Numbered from the stretch's first letter, positions 16,317 through 26,150 are shown. The stretch is 61,296 nucleotides of DNA from Bacteroidia bacterium (GCA_009929375.1 SAAO01000029.1:1-61296); one strand, 5' to 3'. The notes: a model not told the origin generated them from the letters alone. A program made the numbers and translations.

Positions 16317-17000
16317 TTAGTTGTCCAAAAATAAAATTTCCTGACGAACTTCTTCTGAAATGTAGCGTTGACAGTCATTTTGACCGTTGAGATGCTGTGC
16401 GCAAAAATTACTGATTTTTTTTGCAGTGTCAGGGCTGCGTCTGCAAAGTCGCGCCAGACAAAGTCCCATGCTCTTGTACAGATAATATTCTTCGGTCCGG
16501 CTGTATTGTTTTACTTTGTTTAATAACTCGTCAGTCAATGCATCCGGAATTTGTGCGTGCAGGCGTGCTGCCATCATAAAGCCGCTCACTTTGTACCATG
16601 TTTGCTCCGAGTCTGTTATTTCAACAATCAGTTCGTTTGCAAAGCTTGTTTTGATAAAAATATTCATCACACATTGCTCCATTAGCTCCGGTTGATGAAT
16701 GTCTGACAGCCATTGACGTGCATTTTCGATGCTGAATTTTTCCGGCTCATCGAGCAGGGTGGCCATTATCATGGTTTCGCGAATTTTGAGCATCCAGAGT
16801 CTTTGCGCCAGGTCGTGGTTGGGGGCGTAGCCCTTTGCCAGTTCGCGCAGTCGGGGGATGGCAACTCCGAAATTTTGCTTGTACACAATGCCGCCTGCTT
16901 CCATGCTTTCGGAGGTTATGCCATTCATCGAAAGGCGGATTTTTCGTTTTATTTCGGCTATCTGTTGGTCAATTTCAGGGTTGGTAAGCAGAAATTTCAT
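16317..17000 (-). CDS. DNA alkylation repair (AlkD-like) HEAT protein
   Basis: 227 aa, all-helical in appearance, with HEAT-like spacing and motifs of the AlkD family: PRLRELAKGYAPNHDLAQRLW, EPEKFSIENARQWLSDI, FVE-less SFANELIVEITDSEQTWYKVSGF and SRTEEYYLYKSMGLCLARL. Members bind alkylated DNA and remove N3/N7-alkyl purines. I cannot confirm the catalytic Asp/Trp pair, so it may be one of the divergent members. Single gene between fur and tRNA-His. Confidence 0.6.
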   Translation of the reverse strand: MKFLLTNPEIDQQIAEIKRKIRLSMNGITSESMEAGGIVYKQNFGVAIPRLRELAKGYAPNHDLAQRLWMLKIRETMIMATLLDEPEKFSIENARQWLSDIHQPELMEQCVMNIFIKTSFANELIVEITDSEQTWYKVSGFMMAARLHAQIPDALTDELLNKVKQYSRTEEYYLYKSMGLCLARLCRRSPDTAKKISNFCAQHLNGQNDCQRYISEEVRQEILFLDN

Positions 17001-17068
17001 ATTTGTTCTTTAGTTTTTAATTGATAATCAACTGAATGTAAAAAATCTGATTTTTTTCCTTTCAGCTA

Positions 17069-17099
17069 TTGCGTAAAATCAAAGGCTGTGCTATCTTTG
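17069..17099 (+). promoter_or_regulatory. Promoter of tRNA-His
   Basis: TTG (17,069-17,071), 20 nt, then TATCTTTG (17,092-17,099), the phylum's -33/-7 pattern, 15 bases ahead of the tRNA. Confidence 0.75.
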
Positions 17100-17113
17100 C
17101 AACCGCAAAACAC

Positions 17114-17188
<75 letters not shown>

Positions 17189-17208
17189 CAATCAAAAGGA
17201 AGTACTTT

Positions 17209-19836
17209 TCAGTGCTTCCTTTTTTTGTTTTTGTCCACCGTATTTCTTTCGGTGATTCCTGTCGATTCGTACAAATCGGTAAACGAATATCCTCTTTTTT
17301 TCAGTTCGCGGATCAGCGGATCGAGTCGTTTGTAAAACTTGTCGGTGCGTCGTTTGTCGCTGCCGGTATGGAAAAGCATAATGTAGCCGTTAAGACCTCC
17401 GTGACTTTCCACTTCCAGAATGCGGTTGAAAATTTCAGAACTGGAAAAATATCCATCGCGCATTTCAGGAACGCTCTGGTCTTTCTCGGAATTGCTGCCG
17501 GTTGTATTCCCGATCATAATAAGACCCGCTTCGTGCGCCCAGCGATTGATGCTGTCGTTGACCATTCCGTGTGGTGCCATAAAAAATGGTGCCTCTGGTT
17601 TCCCGATGTCTTTTTTATCCAGAGCCTTAAAGTTTGCCCGCAGGTCGTTCATAAACTGCGTTTTGTTTACGCGCAGTTGAGTCGGATTCTGTGGATCGGT
17701 GTAGATCAGGTGTTTATCGGAATGAGCTCCGATATAATGTCCTGATTTTTGTAGTTTTTTTATAAACTTTTTATGCCTTCTGCTTTTCAGAAAATCGCCT
17801 GTCAGGAAAAAAGATGCTTTTACTTTTTGTTTTTTCAGAATGCGGGCAATTTTCGATTTGCCATCCAGGTACTGATGTCCGCTGAATACCAGTGTAATCT
17901 GTTTTTTCTGAGGATTAGTGCGGGTGATGGCGCCGGAATGGTATTCGTTGTAATCGTTGAGCAAACCACCCGATTCGGTCTGTTTGGCTGCCAGTAGCCC
18001 TATGAGCGAGGCAGTTCCATCTAAAGTCGGAGCATTACTTATATAGTCGTTTATGTCATCGTGGTACACACTACGCGCACTTTGGAAACGCTCAAAATTG
18101 TCTTTTCCTTCAATGTTTTCAGGTTTATATTTATCGAAAGTGCTCTGCGAAACCGGACCGTTGATAAGTGCGCCAAGCGGTTTTTCTCCGTTCAGTCTGT
18201 TTTGTGATGAAAATGCATTCTCCGGCGATTTGGCCGTTTCGGGCAGACCGACAACCATGCTTATTCCCCATGGATTGCAGCCGAAAAGCCAGTCAATCAG
18301 TGCTGTTTCGAGTTCAATAAATGTCTGGTCGCCTGTAAATTTACGGTACAGCTGACATTGCGTGGCGAGAGCCACCACGTAGTTGTTCGAATTTATGACC
18401 GTAGGTGTGGCTACCTGGAATGGCGATTGTTGTCTTTTTAAATCAGCGCGTTGCAGTGTTGCTTTAATGTTTTCACGAAACTCGTTTTTGATTTCCGGTT
18501 TTTCCATATTACCCAGCATAATATGTCCGATGTTGATAAACGGAAACCATTGATAATGTGCAGCTGTGTCGGTAAATACCCATGGGGAAACAGGCTCCAT
18601 GCGTCCGAATTTCATAGCATCCTGCAGATATTCAGGTTCTAATGTCTGAAAATAAAGCTGATAAGCTGCCAACTCCATGTCGTCGGCCCAGTTGTCTTCT
18701 GCAATGAAAGGTACTGAACTGCCGGGTGCTTCCTGACAAACTCCGGGCTGACTTTTTTCCAGTGTGTAAAGCTCAATGGCTTTTGCTGAAAGCGTGTCGG
18801 CAAGTGCAAAGTGATATTTTCCAAGCACTTCGGCGCCCAGTGCAAATGCGGCCGACATTTTTCCGGCCAGCGAAGCTACTCCCCACGAACGGTTTTGAAA
18901 TTCCCTGTTTCCCTGTGGCTTTCCCGTGGCCAGCATTACAGGATGCGCCTTTCCCTGTCCGTAATCTGCAATATCGTTATGGGGCAGGTCGGTGGCCGGT
19001 CCGAAGCGATTGTCGCCAACCTGATGATACAATGTGTCTTTTGCCGGATTCATTTTCATAAGCCAGCGAATGCCCCGTAAGGCTTCATCCAGTATGTCGG
19101 GCAGCCCGTTAGCCCCTTTTTGTCCCTTTTCGTCATACGCATCTCCAAAAGCATCGGGATGCATTTGCCATGCAAAAAGCATTTGATACACACTTGTAGC
19201 TGCTGTGCTGCTGTTTTTACTGTAGTAAGGCGCATCGTGCCAACCTCCGCTTACATCTATGAATTTTGTGATTTTTACTAGCTCTGGTTCCGGCTGAACG
19301 GCTTTTTTCTGATTTTTTTTATTGTTGGTTTTCGAAGTTTCAACGGGGGCAGGAGGGATGACGGGAACATAAATGTCCGGTCCGTACATTTCGAAAGCCT
19401 CTTCCGTGTGGCAGGCTTCTGCACCGTTTTTGTCAGCTCCGCAACGGGCACTGCGCATGTATTGCAACAGAAAATCGGCGCTTCGTTGGTAAATATTTTT
19501 GTTGATATAAATGGTAGGTGAGAAAAAGTATCCGGCCTTCAGATAAAATGCTCCCTGAGCCTTGAAGGAGCTGAAATCGAGTATATATACATCGGTAAAT
19601 GGCTCGTATTTTCCGTAATTAAAAAAAGTGTTGTATTCGGCTAATTTCTCGTTGGTAAGGGCATCGTGTATGCTGAATTTTTTAAAGTCGAGTGCCGATT
19701 CGCTCACCAATACAGCTTTTTTTATCCCATCAGGGGTATATCCGAGTTGATTGATTCTTATCCAGGCATCCAGTGCAAAAGCAGAAAAATAGCTGTTTAT
19801 TACCAGAATGCAGGCTAAAAATATCTTTTTTGTCAT
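17209..19836 (-). CDS. GH9 domain fused to polysaccharide deacetylase-like domain
   Basis: 875 aa. Signal peptide 1-21. Then the Ig-like CelD_N domain (WIRINQLGYTPDGIKKAVLVS, about 24-110), a GH9 catalytic-type domain (about 185-650) and a C-terminal NodB/deacetylase-like domain (about 660-865) with HSDKH as the metal motif. The GH9 landmarks DVSGGWHDA, GLPDILDEA and NSNNYVVALATQ are present. However, the catalytic base region reads HDAPYY where DAxD is expected, and the acid region reads YISNAPTLDGTASL where NE is expected. The first NodB motif reads VFSGHQYLDG, not TFDDG. Inferred: exported glycan-binding or modified-activity protein, possibly a pseudoenzyme in the GH9 part. Ends just 20 bases from tRNA-His, convergent. 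Confidence 0.8.
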   Translation of the reverse strand: MTKKIFLACILVINSYFSAFALDAWIRINQLGYTPDGIKKAVLVSESALDFKKFSIHDALTNEKLAEYNTFFNYGKYEPFTDVYILDFSSFKAQGAFYLKAGYFFSPTIYINKNIYQRSADFLLQYMRSARCGADKNGAEACHTEEAFEMYGPDIYVPVIPPAPVETSKTNNKKNQKKAVQPEPELVKITKFIDVSGGWHDAPYYSKNSSTAATSVYQMLFAWQMHPDAFGDAYDEKGQKGANGLPDILDEALRGIRWLMKMNPAKDTLYHQVGDNRFGPATDLPHNDIADYGQGKAHPVMLATGKPQGNREFQNRSWGVASLAGKMSAAFALGAEVLGKYHFALADTLSAKAIELYTLEKSQPGVCQEAPGSSVPFIAEDNWADDMELAAYQLYFQTLEPEYLQDAMKFGRMEPVSPWVFTDTAAHYQWFPFINIGHIMLGNMEKPEIKNEFRENIKATLQRADLKRQQSPFQVATPTVINSNNYVVALATQCQLYRKFTGDQTFIELETALIDWLFGCNPWGISMVVGLPETAKSPENAFSSQNRLNGEKPLGALINGPVSQSTFDKYKPENIEGKDNFERFQSARSVYHDDINDYISNAPTLDGTASLIGLLAAKQTESGGLLNDYNEYHSGAITRTNPQKKQITLVFSGHQYLDGKSKIARILKKQKVKASFFLTGDFLKSRRHKKFIKKLQKSGHYIGAHSDKHLIYTDPQNPTQLRVNKTQFMNDLRANFKALDKKDIGKPEAPFFMAPHGMVNDSINRWAHEAGLIMIGNTTGSNSEKDQSVPEMRDGYFSSSEIFNRILEVESHGGLNGYIMLFHTGSDKRRTDKFYKRLDPLIRELKKRGYSFTDLYESTGITERNTVDKNKKRKH

Positions 19837-19961
19837 TTTTTGATGCTTTTATTTGCAAATGTAAATCATTTTATCCAATTGACCAATCGGATAATTTCAG
19901 AAAATGTATTACTTTTGCATCTCGAAATATTTTTATTCAATTAAAATACAATACGAAACAG

Positions 19962-21275
19962 ATGAAGGTATTAAAATTTGGCGGTACATCCGTAGGTTCA
20001 GCAGCACGTATGAAAGATGTGGCTAAGCTTATTTGCGATGGAGAACAAAAAATTGTTGTTTTATCAGCCATGTCGGGCACTACCAATAGCCTGGTTGAAA
20101 TTTCGGACTACTTCTACAAAAACAACAGCGCCGGAGCACTCGAACGTATCAACGCGCTCGAACAGAAGTATTATGATGTGATCGAAGATCTTTATTCGAC
20201 TGATAAATATAAACATGAGTCGAAAGCCATTATAAAAACGCATTTTGAATACCTTCGTTCTTTTTCGAAATCGGTATTTACACTTTTCGAGGAAAAAGCC
20301 ATTCTGGCACAGGGCGAATTGCTTTCGACCAATATGTTCCATCTCTATTTGCTCGAAAAAGGCGAAGACAGTGCATTGCTGCCTGCCCTCGACTATATGC
20401 GTATCGACAAAAACTCGGAACCTGATACAGCTTTTATCGCCGAAAATCTTGAGAAACAGCTGAATCTGCAGGCCGATAAAATGATTTATATTACCCAGGG
20501 TTATATCTGTCGCAATTTCTACGGTGAAATTGATAACCTGCAACGTGGTGGAAGTGACTATAGTGCTTCGCTGATTGGTGCGGCTATTAAATCGGAAGAA
20601 ATTCAGATATGGACAGATATCGATGGAATGCACAACAACGATCCCCGTTTTGTGGAAGGAACAAAACCGGTTCCTTATCTGCACTTCGAGGAAGCTGCCG
20701 AGCTTGCCTATTTTGGCGCTAAAATTCTGCACCCAACCTGTATTCTCCCTGCCAAACTGAATAATATTCCTGTACGTCTGCTCAATACCATGGAGCCTGA
20801 AGCACACGGAACACTTATTTCAATGCGTTGTCAGAAACATACAATTGAGGCTGTGGCTGCCAAAGATGGTATTACAGCTATCAAAATCAAATCGGGACGT
20901 ATGCTACTGGCACACGGATTCCTGCGCAAAGTATTCGAAATCTTCGAATCATACCAGACTTCTATTGATATGATTACCACTTCGGAAGTGGGTGTATCGG
21001 TAACTATTGATAATACAAAACGTCTCGACGAAATTGTAAACAACCTCAAAAAGCTGGGTACGGTTACCGTTGATAGCAATATGGTCATTGTTTGCGTGGT
21101 GGGCGATCTTCCAAGCGAAAATGTGGGCTTACAGGCAAAAGCAGTGAATGCACTGAAGGATATTCCTGTTCGTATGATTTCGTACGGCGGAAGCAACTAC
21201 AATGTGTCGTTCCTGGTTCATGCTGAAGATAAAAAACGTGCACTCGAAGCTTTGAGTCGCGAACTTTTCAGTTAA
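19962..21275 (+). CDS. lysC: Aspartate kinase
   Basis: 437 aa from ATG at 19,962 (MKVLKFGGTSVGSAARMKDV); the 63 codons upstream in frame overlap the promoter and are not kinase-like. KFGGTS is the ATP-site signature of the aspartokinase family. RGGSDYSASLIGAAI and IWTDIDGMHNNDPR are the aspartate/ATP loops. Two ACT domains fill the last 140 residues (TAIKIKSGRM and VIVCVVGDL). It phosphorylates aspartate at the entry of lysine, threonine and methionine synthesis. It is monofunctional and lies 74 bases ahead of lysA, but a strong terminator stands between. Confidence 0.95.
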   Translation: MKVLKFGGTSVGSAARMKDVAKLICDGEQKIVVLSAMSGTTNSLVEISDYFYKNNSAGALERINALEQKYYDVIEDLYSTDKYKHESKAIIKTHFEYLRSFSKSVFTLFEEKAILAQGELLSTNMFHLYLLEKGEDSALLPALDYMRIDKNSEPDTAFIAENLEKQLNLQADKMIYITQGYICRNFYGEIDNLQRGGSDYSASLIGAAIKSEEIQIWTDIDGMHNNDPRFVEGTKPVPYLHFEEAAELAYFGAKILHPTCILPAKLNNIPVRLLNTMEPEAHGTLISMRCQKHTIEAVAAKDGITAIKIKSGRMLLAHGFLRKVFEIFESYQTSIDMITTSEVGVSVTIDNTKRLDEIVNNLKKLGTVTVDSNMVIVCVVGDLPSENVGLQAKAVNALKDIPVRMISYGGSNYNVSFLVHAEDKKRALEALSRELFS

Positions 21276-21292
21276 GATATTGTTTTTTACAG

Positions 21293-21324
21293 AAGCCGGC
21301 TTGCTTTAAGCCGGCTTTTTTTTA
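21293..21324 (+). terminator. Terminator after lysC
   Basis: AAGCCGGC, loop TTGCTTTAA, GCCGGCTT, then T6. Placed 18 bases after the lysC stop and 26 before lysA, so lysA depends on readthrough or its own start site. Confidence 0.9.
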
Positions 21325-21349
21325 AGTTTTTTTTTGATAAATAAGATAT

Positions 21350-22510
21350 ATGATAAAAGCAAATTACCCCGTCGATAAATTAGGAGCATTACAAACTCCT
21401 TTTTATTATTACGATTTGAATGTGTTGCGGGCAACGCTCGACGAAATAAACCAGCACAAAGGCAGTTTCAAGGTGCATTATGCCATGAAAGCCAATGTAA
21501 ATGCTCAGGTTCTGGCTACTATTAAAAATGCAGGTCTTGGTGCCGATTGTGTAAGCGGTGGCGAAGTACAGGCTGCTCTCGATGCCGGAATTCCTGCTTC
21601 GGAAGTGGTTTTTGCAGGTGTGGGAAAGGCCGACTGGGAAATTAATCTTGGTCTGGATAACGATATTTTTTGCTTCAATGTGGAGTCGGTTCCCGAACTT
21701 GAAGTGATTGACGAACTGGCTGCAGCCAAAGGCAAAAAAGCCCGTGTGGCATTGCGTATCAATCCGAATGTGAGTGCTAATACACATCATTATATCACAA
21801 CCGGACTGAATGAGAATAAATTTGGTATAAACCTTTCGGAACTGGACAAGGTTACTGACCTGGTGAAAACGCTGCGCAATATCGACCTGGTGGGCATTCA
21901 CTTTCATATAGGTTCGCAAATTACCGATATGACGCCTTTTCAGGATCTCTGCGTAAAGGTAAACGAAATTCAGGAGCATTTTGAAAGTCGTGGTGTGGCT
22001 TTGATGCATATTAATGTCGGAGGCGGACTCGGTGTCAATTATGAGCATCCAAATCATTTCCCTGTGCCTGATTTTGCCGCTTATTTCAAAATCTTCCGTG
22101 AGCATCTTACACTTCGTCCCGGTCAGACATTGCATTTCGAACTCGGACGTGCAGTGGTAGCACAGTGTGGCAGTCTTATTTCGAAAGTGCTGTATGTAAA
22201 AGAAGGTACTTCGAAGAAATTTGCCATTCTCGATGCAGGATTTACCGAACTGATTCGTCCGGCGCTTTATCAGGCTTATCACCGTATTGAAAATCTTTCG
22301 TCGGATAAGGCTGAGGAAACTTATGATGTGGTTGGGCCAATCTGCGAATCGTCGGATACTTTTGCCAAGGATTATGTGATGAACGCCACCAAACGCGGTG
22401 ATATCATTGCACTCCGCTCTGCTGGTGCCTATGGCGAAATCATGGCTTCGCAATATAATCTTCGCAAACTGCCTAAAGCTTATACTTCGGACGAAATTCT
22501 TATAAAGTAA
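21350..22510 (+). CDS. lysA: Diaminopimelate decarboxylase
   Basis: 386 aa. PLP enzyme of the alanine-racemase fold that makes lysine from meso-diaminopimelate. Conserved: YAMKANVNAQVL (the Lys forms the Schiff base), GLGADCVSGGEV, HFHIGSQI, NVGGGLGVNYEH for phosphate binding, ELGRAVVAQCG, and the second-half motif VGPICESSDTFAKD with the catalytic Cys. Length is slightly short compared with the proteobacterial enzymes (about 415) but normal for Bacteroidetes. Followed directly by repeat copy B. Confidence 0.96.
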   Translation: MIKANYPVDKLGALQTPFYYYDLNVLRATLDEINQHKGSFKVHYAMKANVNAQVLATIKNAGLGADCVSGGEVQAALDAGIPASEVVFAGVGKADWEINLGLDNDIFCFNVESVPELEVIDELAAAKGKKARVALRINPNVSANTHHYITTGLNENKFGINLSELDKVTDLVKTLRNIDLVGIHFHIGSQITDMTPFQDLCVKVNEIQEHFESRGVALMHINVGGGLGVNYEHPNHFPVPDFAAYFKIFREHLTLRPGQTLHFELGRAVVAQCGSLISKVLYVKEGTSKKFAILDAGFTELIRPALYQAYHRIENLSSDKAEETYDVVGPICESSDTFAKDYVMNATKRGDIIALRSAGAYGEIMASQYNLRKLPKAYTSDEILIK

Positions 22511-22566
22511 GAGGTAAGAAAGTAAGAAAGTAAGGAGCAAGTGGCTGTTTAGTCGCTTGCTTTTTT
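22511..22566 (+). terminator. Composite microsatellite plus terminator element, copy B
   Basis: GAGGTAAGAAAGTAAGAAAG begins at the lysA stop, followed by GGAGCAAGTGGC, then GTCGCTTGC and T7. Same order and nearly the same sequence as copy A at 13,446-13,553. Confidence 0.75.
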
Positions 22567-22599
22567 TATTAGTTGACAGTTGAGAACAAAGACAACAAA

Positions 22600-22772
22600 A
22601 GAACAAAGACAAGATATAAAACACGGAGACTCTGAGGTACAAATATCTTGAATAATTAAAAGACTGAGCGATTGATTTTATGAGAATCATTTCCGAAGTG
22701 AGAAATCTTCAAATCTTCAAATCTTCAAATCTTCAAATTAAAACATGAAACTCAGAACTCAGAACTCAGAAC
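22600..22772. repeat. Low-complexity spacer: AACAAAGACA, AATCTTCA and CTCAGAA words
   Basis: Positions 22,572-22,610 hold AACAAAGACAA words, 22,706-22,738 repeat AATCTTCA four times, and 22,750-22,771 repeat CTCAGAA three times. It belongs to the same kind of spacer as 3549-3690 and 13,255-13,425. Confidence 0.7.
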
Positions 22773-23650
22773 TTCTTCTTCGTTCTTACTTTCAGTCCAT
22801 CAGGCACAATTTTAATTTTAATTTCACGACCATCCTCATAAGGTTCTCCATCGTAGTGGAAAGGACCGGGTTCGTCGCGCCATAGGGTGATTTCACGGGC
22901 ACGGAGTGTGGTCATAAACAAATCGTTGTCGATCGTCTTGGTAAAAAGTTGAAGTGCCAGTGTGGGAATGGCTATCACCGGGAAATTACTCATAATGGAA
23001 ATGTCGAGCATTCCATCCTGTACACTAGCCTGTGGTGCGATATAAGCGTTGTTTCCCCATTGCGATGCATTGGCAAAAGTCAGCACAAATGCTTTTGTCT
23101 TCAGGTCGATACCATCGCCTGTGATATGATAGTTTTGCGATTTGTAGCTGAAATAGCCGGTTATGATTTTTTCGAGATAGGCCATAATGCCACGTCGCTG
23201 CCCTTTGGCAAACTCAGTGCTCACATAAGCATCGAAACCAGTTCCACAAGTGCAGAAAAAAGGCTGGTCGTTCACAATGCCATAATCCATCAGTATGGTT
23301 TCGGAATGATTCAGTACTTCCACAGCATTGTGAATGTTCATGGGGATATTCAGATGGCGTGCAAGACCGTTACCTGAGCCTATGGGGATAATCCCGAGTG
23401 CCGTGTTGGTGTGGCGGAGTTCGCGGGCAATCTCATTTACGGTACCATCACCACCCACAGCCACCACAATGTCAAATCCGCGGGCCACAAAACTGCGCGC
23501 AAGTTCGCTACCGTGACCTTTACGTTCGGTAAACACAATCTCTGCATCGAAAATATCCTCGTTGAGAGTGTCGAGTATATAAGCCGGAATCAGATCTTTT
23601 TTTGTGGTTCCGGATATAGGGTTGATAATAAATGCCGTCTTTTTCTTCAT
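22766..23650 (-). CDS. Diacylglycerol/sphingosine kinase-like lipid kinase (YegS/DagK family)
   Basis: 294 aa from ATG at 23,650 (MKKKTAFIINPISGTTKKDL). The diacylglycerol kinase catalytic domain signature is clear: FIINPISG, VAVGGDGTVNEIARELRHT and LGIIPIGSGNGLARHL. C-terminal beta-sandwich part: DYGIVNDQPFFCTCGTGFDAYVS ... MLDISIMSNFP ... FHYDGEPYEDGREIKIKIVPDGLKV. It phosphorylates a lipid at the inner membrane; the exact substrate is not predictable. Divergent from RNase R across a 200-base spacer. Confidence 0.88.
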   Translation of the reverse strand: MKKKTAFIINPISGTTKKDLIPAYILDTLNEDIFDAEIVFTERKGHGSELARSFVARGFDIVVAVGGDGTVNEIARELRHTNTALGIIPIGSGNGLARHLNIPMNIHNAVEVLNHSETILMDYGIVNDQPFFCTCGTGFDAYVSTEFAKGQRRGIMAYLEKIITGYFSYKSQNYHITGDGIDLKTKAFVLTFANASQWGNNAYIAPQASVQDGMLDISIMSNFPVIAIPTLALQLFTKTIDNDLFMTTLRAREITLWRDEPGPFHYDGEPYEDGREIKIKIVPDGLKVRTKKKF

Positions 23651-23774
23651 AAAGAAAGTATTGTGTGCCGTTTGTTGGTTTTCTTTCGTCAACGGCCTGC
23701 GAAATTACAAATAATCCTGCATAAATTGCTTAAAATTTTACTTCTCTGTAACACTTTATTGTTTTTGATTGTTG

Positions 23775-23782
23775 TATATTTG
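23775..23782 (+). promoter_or_regulatory. Candidate -7 element of rnr
   Basis: TATATTTG matches TAnnTTTG, 68 bases before the rnr start. No good -33 at the usual distance. Confidence 0.4.
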
Positions 23783-23849
23783 TAAAATCTTATCAAAATC
23801 AGTACTGTCCCTATACTTACCGACAGTAAAATTTCAAATAAAAAGTCTT

Positions 23850-25997
23850 ATGGCAAAAAAACGCAAATCGCCCAAAACCGGAGGAAGTACCAAAGTACGC
23901 AAGTCCGAACTGGTTCGCAGTATCATTAATATTTTCAACGAGAATGCCGAAAAGACATTCAATTACAAACAAATATCCACACTGCTCAATGTGAAATCGG
24001 AGTCGCAGAGAATTTTTATCAATCAGCTGCTTTATGAGTTGCTCGATGAGGATTTTCTGGTGGAAATTTCGCGTGGAAAATTTAAGGTGAATTCGCGCAG
24101 TGGATATATTACAGGAACTATTGATCGTCAGGGAGTGAAAACCTACCTGATACCCGATGATGAAGGGGAGCCTGTATTTATACCTGAACGCAAAACCAAT
24201 CATGCTTTGCTGGGCGATAAGGTGAAAGTCTTCCTTTATGCCCGTCGACGTGGTCAGGGCCCCGAAGGCGAAGTGATTGAGGTGGTGCAGCGTGCCAAGG
24301 ATACTTTTGTGGGAATTCTCGAAGTGTCGGAAAATTTTGCCTTTATGATCTCGGACAACCGTGTGCTGACCAATGATGTGTTTATTCCCAAATCGAAACT
24401 CAATGGAGCCAAAAACGGACAAAAGGTAGTGGTGAAGCTGCTTCAGTGGGAACCTAACCTGAAAAATCCTGTCGGCGAAGTGGTGGATGTGCTGGGTGAT
24501 AAAGGTGATAACAATACTGAAATGCATGCTATTCTGGCTGAATTTGGTTTGCCTTACAGATATCCGGCCGAAGTGGAAGCTGCTGCTGATAAGATTGATG
24601 CAGGTATAACGCCCGAAGAAGTGTCGCGTCGTATCGATATGCGTGGTGTGGTGACTCTTACCATTGACCCCCGCGATGCAAAGGATTTCGACGATGCGCT
24701 TTCGCTGCGAAAACTCGAAAACGGACTTTGGGAGGTGGGTGTGCATATTGCCGATGTGACTCATTATGTGCGGCCGGGCAGTATCATCGAACGTGAGGCG
24801 CAAAGTCGTGCTACCTCGGTGTATCTGGTCGACAGGACCATTCCCATGCTGCCAGAACATTTGTCTAATGGAATCTGCTCACTTCGTCCCGATGAGGATA
24901 AACTGACTTATTCGGTACTTTTCCATATGAACGATAAGGCTGAGGTAAAGCATTACGAAATAGCCAAAACAGTAACCCGCAGTGTGCGCCGTTTTACCTA
25001 CGAGGAAGCGCAAACAGTGATTGAAACAGGTGAAGGTGATTATCGTGACGAAATTCTGGAACTCGACCGACTGGCCAAAATACTACGTGCTAACCGCTTT
25101 GCTGCCGGTGCCATTGCATTCGACAGGGTGGAAGTGCGTTTCGATATAGACGAAAAAGGAAAACCTGTATCGGTATTTTTCAAAGAACAAAAGGATGCCA
25201 ATAAACTGATTGAAGAGTTTATGTTGCTGGCAAACAGAACCACAGCAAAGCATATTGGAAAACCCGGAAGAGGACAAAAAGCCAAAACATTTGTGTACCG
25301 TATTCACGATTTGCCTAATCCTGAAAAATTGCAGAATTTCTCGGTGTTTATCAAACGTTTTGGATATAATCTGAAAACCTCGGGTAAAAGTGCTGCGGTT
25401 TCGTCGTCCATTAATCATTTGCTCGACGAAGTACAGGGACGCAAAGAGCAGAACCTCATCGAAACGCTGGCCATCCGGTCAATGGCAAAGGCAGCCTATT
25501 CCACCGATAATATTGGTCACTATGGTTTGTCGTTCGATTATTATACGCATTTTACCTCGCCCATACGTCGTTATCCTGATATGATGGTGCATCGCCTGCT
25601 CGAACGTTACAGCACCGGAGGTCGCAGTGTCAGTCAGCAGGAATACGAAGATCTTTGCCGTCACAGTTCTGATATGGAACAACTGGCAGCAAATGCAGAG
25701 CGCGCTTCTATCAAGTACAAACAGGTGGAATTTATGGGTGCTCATTTGGGTCAGGTCTTCGATGGCGTTATTTCGGGTGTCACAGAGTGGGGCGTGTATG
25801 TAGAACTGGTCGAAAATAAATGTGAGGGTATGATCCCGATTCGTGAGCTTGACGATGACTATTATACCTTCGACGATAAGAATTATTGCCTGGTGGGACG
25901 CCGTTATCATAAAAAATATCAGCTGGGCGACGAGCTTACAGTGCGTGTGGCAAGGGCTAATCTGGATAAAAAGCAGCTCGACTTTGTGCTTGCCTGA
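23850..25997 (+). CDS. rnr: Ribonuclease R
   Basis: 715 aa from ATG at 23,850 (MAKKRKSPKTGGSTKVRKS); the 27 codons upstream cover the promoter. N-terminal winged-helix region (FNENAEKTFNYKQISTLL), cold-shock domains (GYITGTIDRQGVKTYLIPDD), and the RNB catalytic domain with TIDPRDAKDFDDALSL, whose Asp residues bind Mg. The end of RNB is HFTSPIRRYPDMMVHRLL. A C-terminal S1 domain (VFDGVISGVTEWGVYVELVE) follows. A processive 3'-5' exonuclease for structured RNA. The usual Lys-rich tail of E. coli RNase R is absent, as in other Bacteroidetes. Confidence 0.95.
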   Translation: MAKKRKSPKTGGSTKVRKSELVRSIINIFNENAEKTFNYKQISTLLNVKSESQRIFINQLLYELLDEDFLVEISRGKFKVNSRSGYITGTIDRQGVKTYLIPDDEGEPVFIPERKTNHALLGDKVKVFLYARRRGQGPEGEVIEVVQRAKDTFVGILEVSENFAFMISDNRVLTNDVFIPKSKLNGAKNGQKVVVKLLQWEPNLKNPVGEVVDVLGDKGDNNTEMHAILAEFGLPYRYPAEVEAAADKIDAGITPEEVSRRIDMRGVVTLTIDPRDAKDFDDALSLRKLENGLWEVGVHIADVTHYVRPGSIIEREAQSRATSVYLVDRTIPMLPEHLSNGICSLRPDEDKLTYSVLFHMNDKAEVKHYEIAKTVTRSVRRFTYEEAQTVIETGEGDYRDEILELDRLAKILRANRFAAGAIAFDRVEVRFDIDEKGKPVSVFFKEQKDANKLIEEFMLLANRTTAKHIGKPGRGQKAKTFVYRIHDLPNPEKLQNFSVFIKRFGYNLKTSGKSAAVSSSINHLLDEVQGRKEQNLIETLAIRSMAKAAYSTDNIGHYGLSFDYYTHFTSPIRRYPDMMVHRLLERYSTGGRSVSQQEYEDLCRHSSDMEQLAANAERASIKYKQVEFMGAHLGQVFDGVISGVTEWGVYVELVENKCEGMIPIRELDDDYYTFDDKNYCLVGRRYHKKYQLGDELTVRVARANLDKKQLDFVLA

Positions 25998-26101
25998 TAA
26001 GACTGGGCTAAAAGCTCAAAATATTTTTGGCTATAAATATGTGATAATCTATGTTTTGAAATTTTTATCACATTTTAGTTCGAAATTTTTACCCGAATCT
26101 C

Positions 26102-26132
26102 TTGTCAGATTTCAAAATTAGCCCTATCTTTG
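26102..26132 (+). promoter_or_regulatory. Promoter of tRNA-Arg
   Basis: TTG (26,102-26,104), 20 nt, then TATCTTTG (26,125-26,132), 18 bases before the tRNA; same form as the tRNA-His promoter. Confidence 0.75.
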
Positions 26133-26150
26133 CACTCGCAAAAGCGAAAT

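Noticed and set aside
19773-19961. N-terminal extension of aspartate kinase
   Set aside because: The family starts at MKVLKFGGTS; the 63 upstream codons overlap the end of the divergent gene and the promoter region.
21389-22690. 433-aa frame antisense to lysA
   Set aside because: A shadow of the conserved lysA frame; no domain, low-quality composition, no start context.
23817-24860. 347-aa frame antisense to rnr
   Set aside because: His/Phe-rich shadow of the RNase R frame without any protein-like pattern.
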